64,000 bases of DNA from an uncultured Opitutia bacterium (GTDB lineage: Bacteria > Verrucomicrobiota > Verrucomicrobiia > Opitutales > Opitutaceae): positions 224,211-288,210 of the forward strand of contig CAIOAO010000074.1 in the NCBI GenBank assembly GCA_903855985.1. Direction: 5' to 3'. Positions 26,443-35,437 of this stretch are shown piece by piece. The translations under genes were made by a program, and so were the position numbers. Numbering within the stretch: the stretch's first letter is position 1; each line of letters opens with the position of its first letter. The notes beneath the pieces were generated by a model that ran no database searches, was not told the DNA's origin, and saw only the letters and a list, made by a program, of their open reading frames with translations.

Positions 26443-27603
26443 CTAGCGGTCGCCAAGGGCGGCCTTCATCCGCTTGAGGCCCTCGGTGAGCGTCGCGCGG
26501 GTGCAGCCGAAATTGAGGCGGACGTAATGGCCCTTGGGCGCGCCGAAGAACGCGCCGTCACTCAGGCCGACACCGTGCTTTTCGAAATGCGCGATGGGGT
26601 CCTTCAGGCCGAGGGCGGTGACGTTGAGCCACGCGAGGTACGTCGCCTCGATGGGCGCGTCGACCTTGATGCCCGGGAGCTCGCGGGCGACGTAATCAAC
26701 GAGGTAGTCGCGGTTGCCGCGCAGGTAGGTGAGCAGCGCCTGGCGCCAGTCCTCGCTGTCGCGGTACGCGGCCTCGCAGGCGGTGTAGCCGAAGGTGTTC
26801 ACCTCGGCAACGACGCCGGCGGTGGCACGGACGAACTGCGCGCGCAGGGCCGGGTCCGGGATGATCGCCAGCGAGGTGCCGAGGCCGGGGACGTTGTAGG
26901 TCTTGCTCGGCGCCATGAACGTGAACGTGCGGGCGGCGATCTCGGGCGAGAGCGTGGCGGTCGCAATGTGCGGCAGCGATGGGTCGAGGATGAGGTCGCA
27001 GTGGATCTCATCGGAGCACAGCAGCAGGTTGTGCCGCACGCAGAAGTCCGCGAGCTGCACAAGTTCCTCGCGGCGCCAGACGCGGGCGAGGGGATTGTGC
27101 GGGTTGCAGAGGTAAAACATCTTTGTGCGCGGCGTGATGGCGCGCTCGAGGGCGGCCCAGTCGATCTCCCAGCGGGCCGCGGCGGCATTGAGCGTGAACG
27201 GCACCGGAACCGAGATGCGGCCGGAGTTTTTCGGCGCGGTCATGAACGGCGGGTAGATGGGCGTGAGCGTCAGCACCTCGTCGCCCACGGCGGCGAAGGC
27301 CTGCGCGGCCACGTTCAGGCCGACGACGAGGCCCGGGAGCCACACCAGCCAGGAGGGGTCGATTTTCCAGCCATAGCGCGCCGCGAGCGCGTTCACGACG
27401 GCGTCGGTTGAGGACTTTACCGGCCGGGCATAACCGTACACGCCGTCGGCAACACGGGCTTGGATGGCCGCGATGACGGCCGGCGGGGACTTGAAATCCA
27501 TGTCGGCGACCCACATCGGCAGCACGTCGCGGCCGGCGTATTTCTGCCACTTCTGGGAATCGGTGCCGGCGCGCTGGATAGGCGTGTCAAAGTCGAAGGT
27601 CAT
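26443..27603 (-). CDS. MalY/PatB-type pyridoxal-phosphate C-S lyase
   Basis: The 386-residue fold-type-I PLP enzyme begins MTFDFDTPIQRAGTDSQKW, typical of the PatB branch. It contains VLPMWVADMDFKSPPAV, YGYARP, a cofactor-binding NPHNP and the lysine motif PSKTYNVPGLG. PatB proteins cleave cystathionine or cysteine conjugates to release thiols, ammonia and pyruvate; some members act as aminotransferases. No methionine-pathway genes are adjacent, so the physiological substrate is open. The ATG at 27603 gives the family N-terminus; 20 upstream in-frame codons are unlikely. Confidence 0.9.
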   Translation of the reverse strand: MTFDFDTPIQRAGTDSQKWQKYAGRDVLPMWVADMDFKSPPAVIAAIQARVADGVYGYARPVKSSTDAVVNALAARYGWKIDPSWLVWLPGLVVGLNVAAQAFAAVGDEVLTLTPIYPPFMTAPKNSGRISVPVPFTLNAAAARWEIDWAALERAITPRTKMFYLCNPHNPLARVWRREELVQLADFCVRHNLLLCSDEIHCDLILDPSLPHIATATLSPEIAARTFTFMAPSKTYNVPGLGTSLAIIPDPALRAQFVRATAGVVAEVNTFGYTACEAAYRDSEDWRQALLTYLRGNRDYLVDYVARELPGIKVDAPIEATYLAWLNVTALGLKDPIAHFEKHGVGLSDGAFFGAPKGHYVRLNFGCTRATLTEGLKRMKAALGDR

Positions 27604-27864
27604 GCGGAAAGGACGGGCAGTGAACCATGCCCGACCCGGTTGGGCACGGAATTTCTCCGGCATATTTCAGGCGCCGGCAGATGGGAAATACCTTCCCGGG
27701 TGAGACGGCGCAACCCGGCCAATGCGGCACACGGAAATCGTCCGCGGATTCATATCTCCATCATGGGCAATTGAATGAATTAAGGCCGGACCCGGCATCC
27801 CACCTGCAACGGGTGATCATCCGAAGGGCTTTCGCCCGACAACCCTCATTCCACAAAAATCACC
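27604..27864. other. Divergent promoter region between the lyase and hsp20 genes
   Basis: This 261-bp spacer must hold outward promoters for both neighbours. I see no CIRCE element (TTAGCACTC-N9-GAGTGCTAA) and no convincing sigma-32 or sigma-70 boxes, so heat-shock control of the hsp20 genes cannot be assigned from the sequence. Confidence 0.4.
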
Positions 27865-28347
27865 ATGAACATCGTTCGCTACACCTATCCTTCCTACCGC
27901 AGCCTGGCCACGTTGCCCGGCCGCTTTGTCCGCTCTCCCTGGGCGGGCCTCGACACCGAAATTGACCGCATGTTTGCCTCCGCACTCCCGTCCTTTGAGG
28001 GGATCGCGGCCGGCACCGGCTTCCCGGTCGATCTCTACGAAGACCAGAATCACGCCTATGTCCGCGCCGAGCTTCCGGGCGTGAACCGTGATGACATCCA
28101 GGTCGAGATGACCGATGGCACGCTGACCATCACCGCGGTGCGCAAGGTGCCCGCGACCCCTGCGACGGGCTCAGGGCAGGCTGAAGGCCAGGCCGAGCAA
28201 TCCTCTTCGTTCAGCCGTGCACTGACCATCCCCGCCGAAATCTCGGCCGACCAGGTCAGCGCCGCCTACGAGAACGGCATCCTCACCGTCACGCTCCCGA
28301 AGCGCGAAGAGGCCAAGCCGAAGAAGATCACCGTCACGGTCAAATAA
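27865..28347 (+). CDS. Hsp20/alpha-crystallin small heat-shock protein, first of two
   Basis: The 160-residue chaperone has an N-terminal arm with WAGLDTEIDRMF. The alpha-crystallin domain starts at FPVDLYEDQNHAYVRAELPG and ends with the AYENGILTVTLPK motif, and a short KKITVTVK tail follows. It holds partly unfolded proteins during stress. In the loop between beta strands (residues about 97-107) a REP-like sequence encodes ATGSGQAEG, an insertion not expected in the family. A second Hsp20 gene follows 34 bp later. Confidence 0.93.
   Translation: MNIVRYTYPSYRSLATLPGRFVRSPWAGLDTEIDRMFASALPSFEGIAAGTGFPVDLYEDQNHAYVRAELPGVNRDDIQVEMTDGTLTITAVRKVPATPATGSGQAEGQAEQSSSFSRALTIPAEISADQVSAAYENGILTVTLPKREEAKPKKITVTVK
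28157..28180. repeat. REP-like palindrome inside the hsp20 gene
   Basis: The sequence CCTGCGACGGGCTCAGGGCAGG shares the core CGACGGGCTCAGGGCAGG with 54741-54758 and CGACAGGCTCAGGA-type sequence with 49429-49442. The ends CCTG and CAGG are inverse. It lies in frame within the hsp20 coding sequence. Confidence 0.75.
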
Positions 28348-28381
28348 CCCGCCACGACTCAAACCTTAACCCATATTCACC

Positions 28382-28789
28382 ATGTCACTCTTCACCAATA
28401 TCCTCCCCGGCTTCACCCGTGAGCCGGCCGCCGCCCGCGCCGACGGCGCCACGTGCACCTCGATCGCCACCCTCAAGCCTGCCTATGACGTGCGGGAGAC
28501 CCCCGAGGCCTACCGCCTCACGGTCCAACTGCCCGGCGTGGCGAAGGACGGCCTCGAGCTGACTGCCGAAAGCAACGAGCTGCGCATCACCGGCCGACGC
28601 GGCTGGACGCAGCCCGCGGGCTGGGCCGCGCTGCATCGCGAGACGCCCGCCGCGAACTACGAGCTCGTGCTCACCCACGACAACGCGATCGACGGCGACA
28701 AGATTGTGGCCGAACTGCGCGATGGCGTGCTGGCGGTCACGCTCCCGAAACACGAGGCCGTGAAGCCCCGCAAAATCGCGGTGGCGTAA
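28382..28789 (+). CDS. Hsp20/alpha-crystallin small heat-shock protein, second of two
   Basis: The 135-residue protein has a short N-terminal arm, then an alpha-crystallin domain from YDVRETPEAYRLTVQLPGVA to RDGVLAVTLPK, and a KPRKIAVA tail. It is shorter than its neighbour and lacks the REP-derived loop. Tandem Hsp20 genes often give mixed oligomers. A clear terminator follows and closes the two-gene unit. Confidence 0.92.
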   Translation: MSLFTNILPGFTREPAAARADGATCTSIATLKPAYDVRETPEAYRLTVQLPGVAKDGLELTAESNELRITGRRGWTQPAGWAALHRETPAANYELVLTHDNAIDGDKIVAELRDGVLAVTLPKHEAVKPRKIAVA

Positions 28790-28818
28790 CCGCCCCGGAA
28801 TATTTCAGGTCCAAACCA

Positions 28819-28848
28819 GGCCGGGCCGCTTCAGGGGCCCGGCCTTTT
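28819..28848 (+). terminator. Rho-independent terminator after the hsp20 pair
   Basis: GGCCGGGCC (28819-28827) pairs perfectly with GGCCCGGCC (28836-28844) and is followed by TTTT. Confidence 0.8.
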
Positions 28849-28907
28849 CGTGTCCGGGGCCACCTTTTGCTTTTGCGGTGGAGCGCGCGGCCAGTGACGC
28901 TCCCGGC

Positions 28908-29570
28908 ATGAGCCCGGCGCTGTTCCCCCTCCTGATGATCGGTTTGTTCATCGTCGTTTTTGCGCTCATCGCCCGGGCGACCGCCCGGCAGAGCCGGCGG
29001 ACGGCGGAAAACATCCGCCAGCTGGCGGAAACCCTCGGTCTGCAATATGCCGAAAAACCGCCGGCGTTGGGGATGTTTTTCACCGACGCGCGGGCGGCGG
29101 GGCAACGGCGCGGCAAGCGCGTGGAGCTGTTCCCCTTCGCCACCGGGTCGGGCAAATCCCGCATTCAGTGGAGCGCGGTGTCGGCTGCGGTGCCGGTCGC
29201 GACCGGCCTGACGTTTCACCTGCGGCGCCAGGGCTTCGGCACGAAGTTCATGGAATTGTTCGGGGCGAGGGAAATCACGGTCGGTGAAGCGGAGTTTGAC
29301 CGCGACTGGTTTATCCAGACCAACCAGCCGGAATTTTTCCGCGAGGCCCTGCTGCCGGAGCTGCGGGGCAAGATCACCACGCTGGTGCGCGAGCTCGGCA
29401 CCCAGGCGCGCGGCGTGGAGTTCAAGCTGGAGCAAAACGTCGTGCGCTACGCGGAGATCGGCAGCTTTGCCAGTGGCGACACCTGCAAGCGCTGTGAACG
29501 GGCGGCGGACATCGTTTGCGACCTCGCCGATGTGGCCGAGGTGTTTGCAGAGCAGCAGGCCAGCCGGTAA
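28908..29570 (+). CDS. Membrane-anchored protein of unknown function
   Basis: The 220-residue product has one N-terminal transmembrane helix (ALFPLLMIGLFIVVFALIA). A basic helix (ATARQSRRTAENIRQLAETLG) and a soluble domain with alternating strands (RVELFPFATGSGKSRIQWS, LTFHLRRQGFG) follow. Two cysteines lie close together near the end (DTCKRCERAADIVCD). I do not recognise the family. The ATG at 28908 was chosen because it starts just before the membrane helix. It lies 10 bp upstream of the DCC gene, which suggests co-transcription. Confidence 0.7.
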   Translation: MSPALFPLLMIGLFIVVFALIARATARQSRRTAENIRQLAETLGLQYAEKPPALGMFFTDARAAGQRRGKRVELFPFATGSGKSRIQWSAVSAAVPVATGLTFHLRRQGFGTKFMELFGAREITVGEAEFDRDWFIQTNQPEFFREALLPELRGKITTLVRELGTQARGVEFKLEQNVVRYAEIGSFASGDTCKRCERAADIVCDLADVAEVFAEQQASR

Positions 29571-29580
29571 GCTTTCGCCC

Positions 29581-30006
29581 ATGACCACCACTCCAACCAC
29601 CGGTCCAGTGCTGCTGTTCGACGGCGAATGCGGTCTGTGCAACCGGGTCGTCCGGCGGCTGCTCGCGCTGGACCGTGCGGGTCAACTGCGGTTCGCGCCG
29701 CTGCAGGGTCCCTCGGCCCAGGCCTACCTGCGCGCGCGCGGCCTGCCGATGGCGGATTTCAGCACGCTGGTGCTGGTGCCGGACTGGCCGGCCAACGCCG
29801 CGGTCCCGCTCCTGCGCACCGACGGCGTCATCGCCGCGCTGCGGGCGGTGGGTCGCCCCGGCTGGGCGTCCCTGCTGGCGGTTTTCCCGCGCTTCGTGCG
29901 CGATGCGGGCTACAAGTTTGTGGCGCGGGTCCGGTATGCGGTTTTCGGCCCGTGGCGGACGTGCCCGCTGCCACGGCCGGAGTGGACGGCGCGGTTTATC
30001 GACTGA
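29581..30006 (+). CDS. DCC family thiol-disulfide oxidoreductase-like protein (DUF393)
   Basis: The 141-residue protein carries the DCC motif as DGECGLCN (Cys17 and Cys20) after a short strand (VLLFDGEC). A thioredoxin-like fold and a C-terminal YAVFGPWRTCPLP follow. The DCC family is named for its conserved Asp-Cys-Cys start and is presumed redox-active; partners are unknown. It follows the membrane-anchored protein by 10 bp. Confidence 0.88.
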   Translation: MTTTPTTGPVLLFDGECGLCNRVVRRLLALDRAGQLRFAPLQGPSAQAYLRARGLPMADFSTLVLVPDWPANAAVPLLRTDGVIAALRAVGRPGWASLLAVFPRFVRDAGYKFVARVRYAVFGPWRTCPLPRPEWTARFID

Positions 30007-30045
30007 CGGCGCGAGCCCGCGTCAGCGGACCTGAGGCCGGGCCGC

Positions 30046-31002
30046 TCAGCCCACTTTCTCGGCGCCGGGCTCCTTGATCAGGAGGGACATGAGCACGGAC
30101 GTCGCGAGCACGCCGCCGATGACGCCGAGCGAGGTCGCGGTGGAGATGTCCACCCAGTGCTCGATGAGCATCTTCACGCCGATGAAGACGAGGATGACGG
30201 CGAGGCCGATCTTGAGGAAGCGGAACAGCTGCATCACGCCGTTGAGCGCGAAGTAGAGCGAGCGCAGCCCGAGGATGGCGAAGATGTTCGAGGTGAGGGC
30301 GACGAAGCTGTCCTTGGTGATGGCGAGCACGGCGGGCAGCGAGTCGAGGGCGAAGACAAGGTCGGTCGTCTCGATCACCAGCAGCACGATGAACAGCCGC
30401 GTGGCGACGCGGCGGCCGTTTTCCCGGGCGAAGAAGGTTTCGGGCTCGGCCTGCGGCGAGACGGTGAAGAACCGGCGGAAGAGCCGCACGGCGATGTTCT
30501 GGTCGGGATGGATCTCCTCATCCTTTTTCGGCAGGGCCATCTTGATGCCGGTGTAGACGAGAAACGCGCCGAAGAGATAAAGCACCCAGTGGAAGCGCGA
30601 GATGACGCTGACGCCCACGATGATGAACACCGCGCGCATGAACACCGCGCCGATGATGCCCCAGAACAGCACGCGATGCTGGAAGCGCGGCGCGACCTTG
30701 AAGTAGGCGAAGACGAGGATGAAGATGAAGACGTTGTCGACGCTGAGGCAGAGCTCGACGAGGTAGGCGGCGAGGAACTGCTGCGCGAGCTCCGGGCCGC
30801 GCCAGTGGAGCAGCAGGGCGTTGAAGCCGAGGGCGAGGGCGACCCAGACGACGCACCAGGCGAGCGCCTCCTTCATGGACATCGCATGCGGGTTGCGCTG
30901 CAGCACGCCGAGATCGAGGGCGAGCATCGCCGAGATGAAGGCGAAAAAGGCGCCCCAGGCCCAGAGTGGCATGGAGTCAAAGAGGGCGAGCGGCAGCGTC
31001 AT
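30046..31002 (-). CDS. TerC family integral membrane protein (Alx-like)
   Basis: The 318-residue protein has about nine transmembrane helices with the TerC patterns LSVDNVFIFILVFAYF, HRVLFWGIIGAVFMRAVFI, and VIETTDLVFALDSLPAVLAIT. The acidic intramembrane residues fit metal transport. TerC/Alx proteins export Mn2+ or function in tellurite resistance and in metalation of exported proteins. It stands alone, divergent from the mscS-type gene. Confidence 0.92.
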   Translation of the reverse strand: MTLPLALFDSMPLWAWGAFFAFISAMLALDLGVLQRNPHAMSMKEALAWCVVWVALALGFNALLLHWRGPELAQQFLAAYLVELCLSVDNVFIFILVFAYFKVAPRFQHRVLFWGIIGAVFMRAVFIIVGVSVISRFHWVLYLFGAFLVYTGIKMALPKKDEEIHPDQNIAVRLFRRFFTVSPQAEPETFFARENGRRVATRLFIVLLVIETTDLVFALDSLPAVLAITKDSFVALTSNIFAILGLRSLYFALNGVMQLFRFLKIGLAVILVFIGVKMLIEHWVDISTATSLGVIGGVLATSVLMSLLIKEPGAEKVG

Positions 31003-31142
31003 CGGCCGGGAGCATGGGCGGGCCGGCGCGCGGCGGGCAAGCGGGGAGTAGGCCGGTGGAAAGGCGGCGGGGCTTTCCAGCCGGGCGGGAGTGGAATTAC
31101 TTTTTGACTTCCGGCGGCCCCGGCGTTGGAAACGCCGCCCGC

Positions 31143-32387
31143 ATGCATCTCCTCGCCCGCCTCCTGACCAGCCTTGCCCTGCTGCCCGCGTTCGCGGCGG
31201 CGGCGGAAACCGCGCCCGCCCCGGCGGCCCTGCCCGTGGCCACCCCCCCGGCGGCGGAGACCGCGGCGAACGACATCCTCGAGCACTTCGTGGACTGGCT
31301 GCAGCTGCGCTTCTTCCCCGACGGCTCGCACGGCGAGCTGGTGCACGGGATCGCGTTCGGCGTGCTGCTGCTTGCGGCGATCCTGCTGCGCCGGTTCATC
31401 ACCAACATCATTTTCAGCTGGCTCAAGCGGCTGGCGGCCAAGACGGAGACGACGCTCGACGACAAGCTGTTCCCGGCGCTGGAGGGGCCCGCGGCCACGC
31501 TGGTGATGGTGGGCGGCATCTTCGCCGCGCTCACCGTGCTCAAGCTCTCGGCCACGGTGGACCACCTGATCGCCAACGGCGCCAAGGTGTCGCTGCTTTC
31601 GGTGTTCTTCTGGGGCATCCTGCGCGCCGGCGGCGCGGTGCTCGATCACTTCGAGGAGATCGGCCACGAGCGGAAGATGAACATCGCGCACTTCATGCCG
31701 CTGATCAAACGGACGCTCGCGGTGTTCGTCATCATCTTCGGCGTGCTGATGGTGGTGAAGAGCCTCGGGGTGGACGTGGGCGCGGTGCTCGCCGGCCTCG
31801 GCATCGGCGGCCTGGCGTTTGCCTTCGCGGCGCAGGACACGATCGCGAACCTCTTCGGCTCGTTCGTGGTCGTGATGGACCAGCCGTTCAAGGTTGGCGA
31901 GGCCGTGAAGATCGGCGCGCAGACCGGCACGGTCGAGGACATCGGCCTGCGTTCCACCCGCATCCGCCTGCTCGACCGCTCGCTGGTGGTCATGCCCAAC
32001 AAGATGGTCGCGTCCGAGGCGGTGATCAACCTGTCGAAGTTCACCTCGCGCCGCGTCGAGCAGACGCTCGGCCTCACCTTTGACACGAAGCCCGAGCAGA
32101 TGGAGGCCCTCCTCGGCGACCTGCGGCTGCTCATCCTGAACGAAAAGGAAATCGACCCGGCGTCGGTGGTGGTTTTCTTCACCGCGATCGGGGTTTCGTC
32201 GCTCGAAATCCTCGTGGCCTACATGGCGACCAGCCCGGACAACCTCGCGCACCTGCAGCTCCGGGAGCGGTTGAACCTCGCCTTCATGCGCGCGGTGACG
32301 GCGCGCGGGCTCGCCTTCGCCTATCCCATGCGGACAGTGCAGCTCGAGGGCCCGGTGGCGAAGGCCCTGGCCGAAAAAAAGGCGTAG
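31143..32387 (+). CDS. MscS family mechanosensitive channel
   Basis: The 414-residue protein starts with a signal peptide (MHLLARLLTSLALLPAFAAA), then has an Ala/Pro linker and three to four membrane helices. The pore-lining helix reads AVLAGLGIGGLAFAFAAQDT. The beta domain begins IANLFGSFVVVMDQPF and VGEAVKIGAQTGTVEDIGLR, and a C-terminal mixed domain follows. MscS channels open on membrane tension to release solutes on osmotic downshock. The ATG at 31143 was chosen for the signal sequence; a 15-bp hairpin (GGCGTT with AACGCC) lies just upstream. Confidence 0.93.
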   Translation: MHLLARLLTSLALLPAFAAAAETAPAPAALPVATPPAAETAANDILEHFVDWLQLRFFPDGSHGELVHGIAFGVLLLAAILLRRFITNIIFSWLKRLAAKTETTLDDKLFPALEGPAATLVMVGGIFAALTVLKLSATVDHLIANGAKVSLLSVFFWGILRAGGAVLDHFEEIGHERKMNIAHFMPLIKRTLAVFVIIFGVLMVVKSLGVDVGAVLAGLGIGGLAFAFAAQDTIANLFGSFVVVMDQPFKVGEAVKIGAQTGTVEDIGLRSTRIRLLDRSLVVMPNKMVASEAVINLSKFTSRRVEQTLGLTFDTKPEQMEALLGDLRLLILNEKEIDPASVVVFFTAIGVSSLEILVAYMATSPDNLAHLQLRERLNLAFMRAVTARGLAFAYPMRTVQLEGPVAKALAEKKA

Positions 32388-32393
32388 GCCGGC

Positions 32394-33542
32394 TCAGTCC
32401 AGGGTCTGCCGGTAGCGCTTCACGCCGACGGTCATGGCCACGGCGAGGAAGAGCAGCAGCGGCCAGATCTCGGGTGCGATCTCGGCGAGGCCGTTGCCCT
32501 TGAGCAGGATGCCGCGGACGATGCGCAGGAAATGGGTGTTGGGCAGGCAGGTGCCGACCCACTGTGCCCACTCCGGCATGCCGCGGAAGGGAAACATGAA
32601 GCCGGAGAGCAGGATGGACGGCAGAAAGAAGAAGAACGCCATCTGCACCGCCTGCAGCTGGTTCTGCGCGAGGGTGGAGAAGGTGATGCCCATGGAGAGG
32701 TTCGCCGCGATGAAGATCAGGGACACGCCGTAGAGCAGCGCGAGATTGCCGATCATGGGCACGCCGAAGATGAACCGCGCCGCCAGCAGGATGAGTGTGA
32801 CCTGGATGTAGCCGACCGCGATGTAGGGCAGGATCTTCCCGACCATCACCTCGACCGGGCGCACCGGCGTCGCGAGCAGGTTTTCCATCGTGCCGCGCTC
32901 GCGCTCGCGCGTGATGGCGAGCGCCGTGATGACCACCATCGTCATCGTGAGCACGACGCCCATGAGCCCGGGTACGACGTTGTACTGCGTGATGTTCTCG
33001 GGGTTGTAGTGCGCGTGGATCTGGAAATCGATCGGACCGGCGCGCGCGCGCAGGCGGGCCAGCGGGCCGGTGAGGTCCCGGTTCAGCACGGTGTCCGCGA
33101 TCGCCCGCACGGCGGAAATCGCCGGCCCGGTGGCGGCGGGGTCGGTGGCGTCGGCCTCGATCAGCACGGTCGGCTGCTCGCCGCGGAGGAGTTTCCGCGA
33201 GAAATCCTCCGGGAGGTTGATGACAAACTGTACGTCGCCGAGCTGGAGCAGCCGCGCGGCCTCCGCCTCGGTCGCGGGTTCCTGGGTGAGGGCGAAATAG
33301 TCGCTGTGCCGCAGCGCCGCCACCAGCGTGCGGGCGAACGGGCCCTGGTCCGCGGCGAGGATCGCCGTCGGCAGGTGCCGCGGGTCGGAGTTGATCGCGA
33401 AGCCGAACAGCATCAGCTGCATCAGCGGGATGCCGACCATCATGGCGAAGGTCACGCGGTCGCGGCGCATCTGGATAAACTCCTTCCACACGATCGCCCA
33501 GAGGCGGTAAAAGCTGAGGCGATGCAGGGTCGCGGCGCTCAT
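32394..33542 (-). CDS. ABC-2 type drug/lipid efflux permease
   Basis: The 382-residue permease begins MSAATLHRLSFYRLWAIVWKE with a first membrane helix (MMVGIPLMQLMLFGFAI). A large extracytoplasmic loop of about 170 residues follows, then five membrane helices, with the ABC-2 helical block ALAITRERERGTMENLLATP and MPEWAQWVGTCLPNTHFLRI near the end. This is the YhhJ/YbhR layout. Its start overlaps the ATPase stop by 4 bp. Together with the two genes upstream it forms a complete ABC-2 pump with its own adaptor. Confidence 0.92.
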   Translation of the reverse strand: MSAATLHRLSFYRLWAIVWKEFIQMRRDRVTFAMMVGIPLMQLMLFGFAINSDPRHLPTAILAADQGPFARTLVAALRHSDYFALTQEPATEAEAARLLQLGDVQFVINLPEDFSRKLLRGEQPTVLIEADATDPAATGPAISAVRAIADTVLNRDLTGPLARLRARAGPIDFQIHAHYNPENITQYNVVPGLMGVVLTMTMVVITALAITRERERGTMENLLATPVRPVEVMVGKILPYIAVGYIQVTLILLAARFIFGVPMIGNLALLYGVSLIFIAANLSMGITFSTLAQNQLQAVQMAFFFFLPSILLSGFMFPFRGMPEWAQWVGTCLPNTHFLRIVRGILLKGNGLAEIAPEIWPLLLFLAVAMTVGVKRYRQTLD

Positions 33543-34465
33543 GCGAAGTTGTCCTTGGCCTCGTCCATCAGGCTGATGAACACGTCCTCGAGGCCCGAGC
33601 GCACGCGTGTCCATTCATGGCGCGGGTTGCGGACGGCGTTGATCGCGGCCTCCAGCTGGGCGGCGTCGCGGCCGCTCACGTGCAGGGTGTTGCCGAACGC
33701 GACGACCTGCTCGACGCCCGGGCGGCCGCGTAGGCCCGCGGCGAGCTCGAGCAGCCCGGGGCCGGTGACACTCCAGGTGTTCAGCCGGGCGCCGGCGAGC
33801 ACCTCGGCGAGCGTGCCGCGCGCGAGGAGCTTGCCGTAGGCGAGGTAGGCGAGGCGGTGGCAGCGCTCGGCCTCGTCCATGTAATGCGTGGTGATGAGGA
33901 CGGTGAGGCCGTCGGCGGCGAGCTGGTGGATCTCGTCCCAGAACTCGCGCCGCGCCTTCGGGTCCACGCCGGCGGTCGGTTCGTCGAGCAGCAGGAGCTG
34001 GGGGCGGTGAATCAGGCACGCGGCGAGCGCGAGGCGCTGCTTCCAGCCGCCGGAGAGCTGGCCGGCGAGCTGGGCGCTGCGGTTTTGCAGGCCGAGCCGC
34101 TCGAGGCTGTGCTGCACGGCGGCGGCGCGGTCGGGCACGTCGTAGATGCGCGCGATGAAGTCCAGGTTCTCGCGGATGCTGAGGTCCTCGTAATAGCTGA
34201 ACCGCTGCGTCATGTAGCCGACGTGGCGCTTGATCTCCGTCTGCTGGGTGAGGACGTCGTAGCCGAGGCAGGTGCCCTGGCCCGCGTCGGGGGTGAGCAG
34301 GCCGCAGAGCATGCGGATGAACGTGGTCTTGCCGGAGCCGTTGGGCCCGAGAAAGCCGTAGATCTCGCCGCGACGCACCGACAGGTCGATGGCGTCGACG
34401 ACGGTCTTGCCGCCGAACTTTTTCGTCACGCCGGTGACGTCAATCGCGAGATCCGTCGGGCTCAT
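33539..34465 (-). CDS. ABC transporter ATP-binding protein of the TetR-headed efflux operon
   Basis: The 308-residue ATPase has Walker A GPNGSGKTTFIRML, the Q loop (GYMTQRFS), signature LSGGWKQRLALA, Walker B LLLLDEPTAGVD and a switch His (ITTHYMDEAERC). The LSGGW signature and the DrrA/CcmA-like C-terminal extension are typical of ABC-2 exporters. It powers the permease encoded downstream and lies 6 bp after the HlyD-like gene. Confidence 0.95.
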   Translation of the reverse strand: MSPTDLAIDVTGVTKKFGGKTVVDAIDLSVRRGEIYGFLGPNGSGKTTFIRMLCGLLTPDAGQGTCLGYDVLTQQTEIKRHVGYMTQRFSYYEDLSIRENLDFIARIYDVPDRAAAVQHSLERLGLQNRSAQLAGQLSGGWKQRLALAACLIHRPQLLLLDEPTAGVDPKARREFWDEIHQLAADGLTVLITTHYMDEAERCHRLAYLAYGKLLARGTLAEVLAGARLNTWSVTGPGLLELAAGLRGRPGVEQVVAFGNTLHVSGRDAAQLEAAINAVRNPRHEWTRVRSGLEDVFISLMDEAKDNFA

Positions 34466-34471
34466 GCGGGC

Positions 34472-35437
34472 CTAGGGGACGAACGTCACATCCACGGGCT
34501 GGCCGGGATGAAGGTCGCGGGCGGCGGAGTCGAAGACGGCCTCGACCATGAAGACGAGCTTGGCGCGGTTTTCCCGGTTGTAGAGGACGGGCGGGGTGAA
34601 CTCGGGCTGGGGCGAGAGGTAGCTGATGTGCGCGGGCAGCGGGGTGGGGAGGCCGGTGATGGCGACCCGCACGGCGGCCCCGGCCCGGAGGGCGGCAAAC
34701 TCCGCCTCCGGGACGAAGAAGCGCACCTTCAGGTTTTCCGGCGGCAGCAGCGCAACCACGGGATTACCCAGCGCGACGAACTCGCCCGGGCGATAGAGCG
34801 TGTCGTAGACCAGCGCGGCGGTGGGTGCGGCCTGGGACTTCTGGTCCACGCTCCAGTCGGCGTGGGCCTTGGCGGCGGCGGCGGCGCTGGCGTCGGCCTC
34901 GGCGGCGGCGATGGTGTCGCTGCGGGCGCCCAGCGACGCGGTGGCCAGGGAGGCGGAGAGTTCGTCCACGGCGCGGAGGTTCCGCTCGTGGGTGAGCCGC
35001 GCGCGGTCAAACTCGCTGGCGGCAATGACCTTCGTGTTAAAGAGGTTTTGCTGGCGGGCGAGTTCGAGGGCGGACAGCTCGGCGGCGGCGCGGGCCTGGT
35101 CGAGCCGCGCCTGCAGGGTGGCGAGCTCGCTGGGGCGCGAGCCCTTTTTCAGGTCCTCGAGCCGGGCCGAGACCGCGCGCAGCTGGTCGGCGGCCTGGCG
35201 CTGGGCGGCGAGCTCGGCGCTGCACTCGAGGGTGAAGAGCGGCGCGCCGGCGGCGACGCGGGCGCCTTTTTGCACGGCGAGGGTTTCGAGCCGGCCCGCG
35301 AGCGGGGAGGCGACATAGACAAATTCGCCCTCGAGGTAGCCCTGGTAGCCGTGGGCGGCGGGCCGCGCGCAGCCGGCCAGGGTCAGGGAGGCGAGCGCCA
35401 GCAGGGCGGAAAAGTTAGCGGGGAAAGAGTTTTTCAT
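34472..35437 (-). CDS. HlyD-like periplasmic adaptor lipoprotein
   Basis: The 321-residue protein has a lipoprotein signal (ANFSALLALASLTLAGC), a barrel-sandwich half (GYLEGEFVYVASPLAGRLE, VQKGARVAAG), a long coiled-coil arm of about 130 residues rich in Ala, Glu, Arg and Leu, and the second half (DTLYRPGEFVALGNPVVALL). This is the membrane-fusion protein of an ABC pump, like YbhG/YhiI, bridging to an outer-membrane channel not present here. Its start lies inside the 3' end of the tetR gene (23-bp overlap), so translation is coupled. Confidence 0.93.
   Translation of the reverse strand: MKNSFPANFSALLALASLTLAGCARPAAHGYQGYLEGEFVYVASPLAGRLETLAVQKGARVAAGAPLFTLECSAELAAQRQAADQLRAVSARLEDLKKGSRPSELATLQARLDQARAAAELSALELARQQNLFNTKVIAASEFDRARLTHERNLRAVDELSASLATASLGARSDTIAAAEADASAAAAAKAHADWSVDQKSQAAPTAALVYDTLYRPGEFVALGNPVVALLPPENLKVRFFVPEAEFAALRAGAAVRVAITGLPTPLPAHISYLSPQPEFTPPVLYNRENRAKLVFMVEAVFDSAARDLHPGQPVDVTFVP

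Noticed and set aside
27645..27662. Sigma-54-like TTGGGCACGGAATTTCT upstream of hsp20
   Set aside because: The required GG-N10-GC spacing is not met.
31043..31051. GGGGAGTAG, similar to the start of a yybP-ykoY (Mn2+) riboswitch, near the TerC gene
   Set aside because: It lies on the opposite strand to the TerC gene and the remaining conserved elements of the fold are absent.
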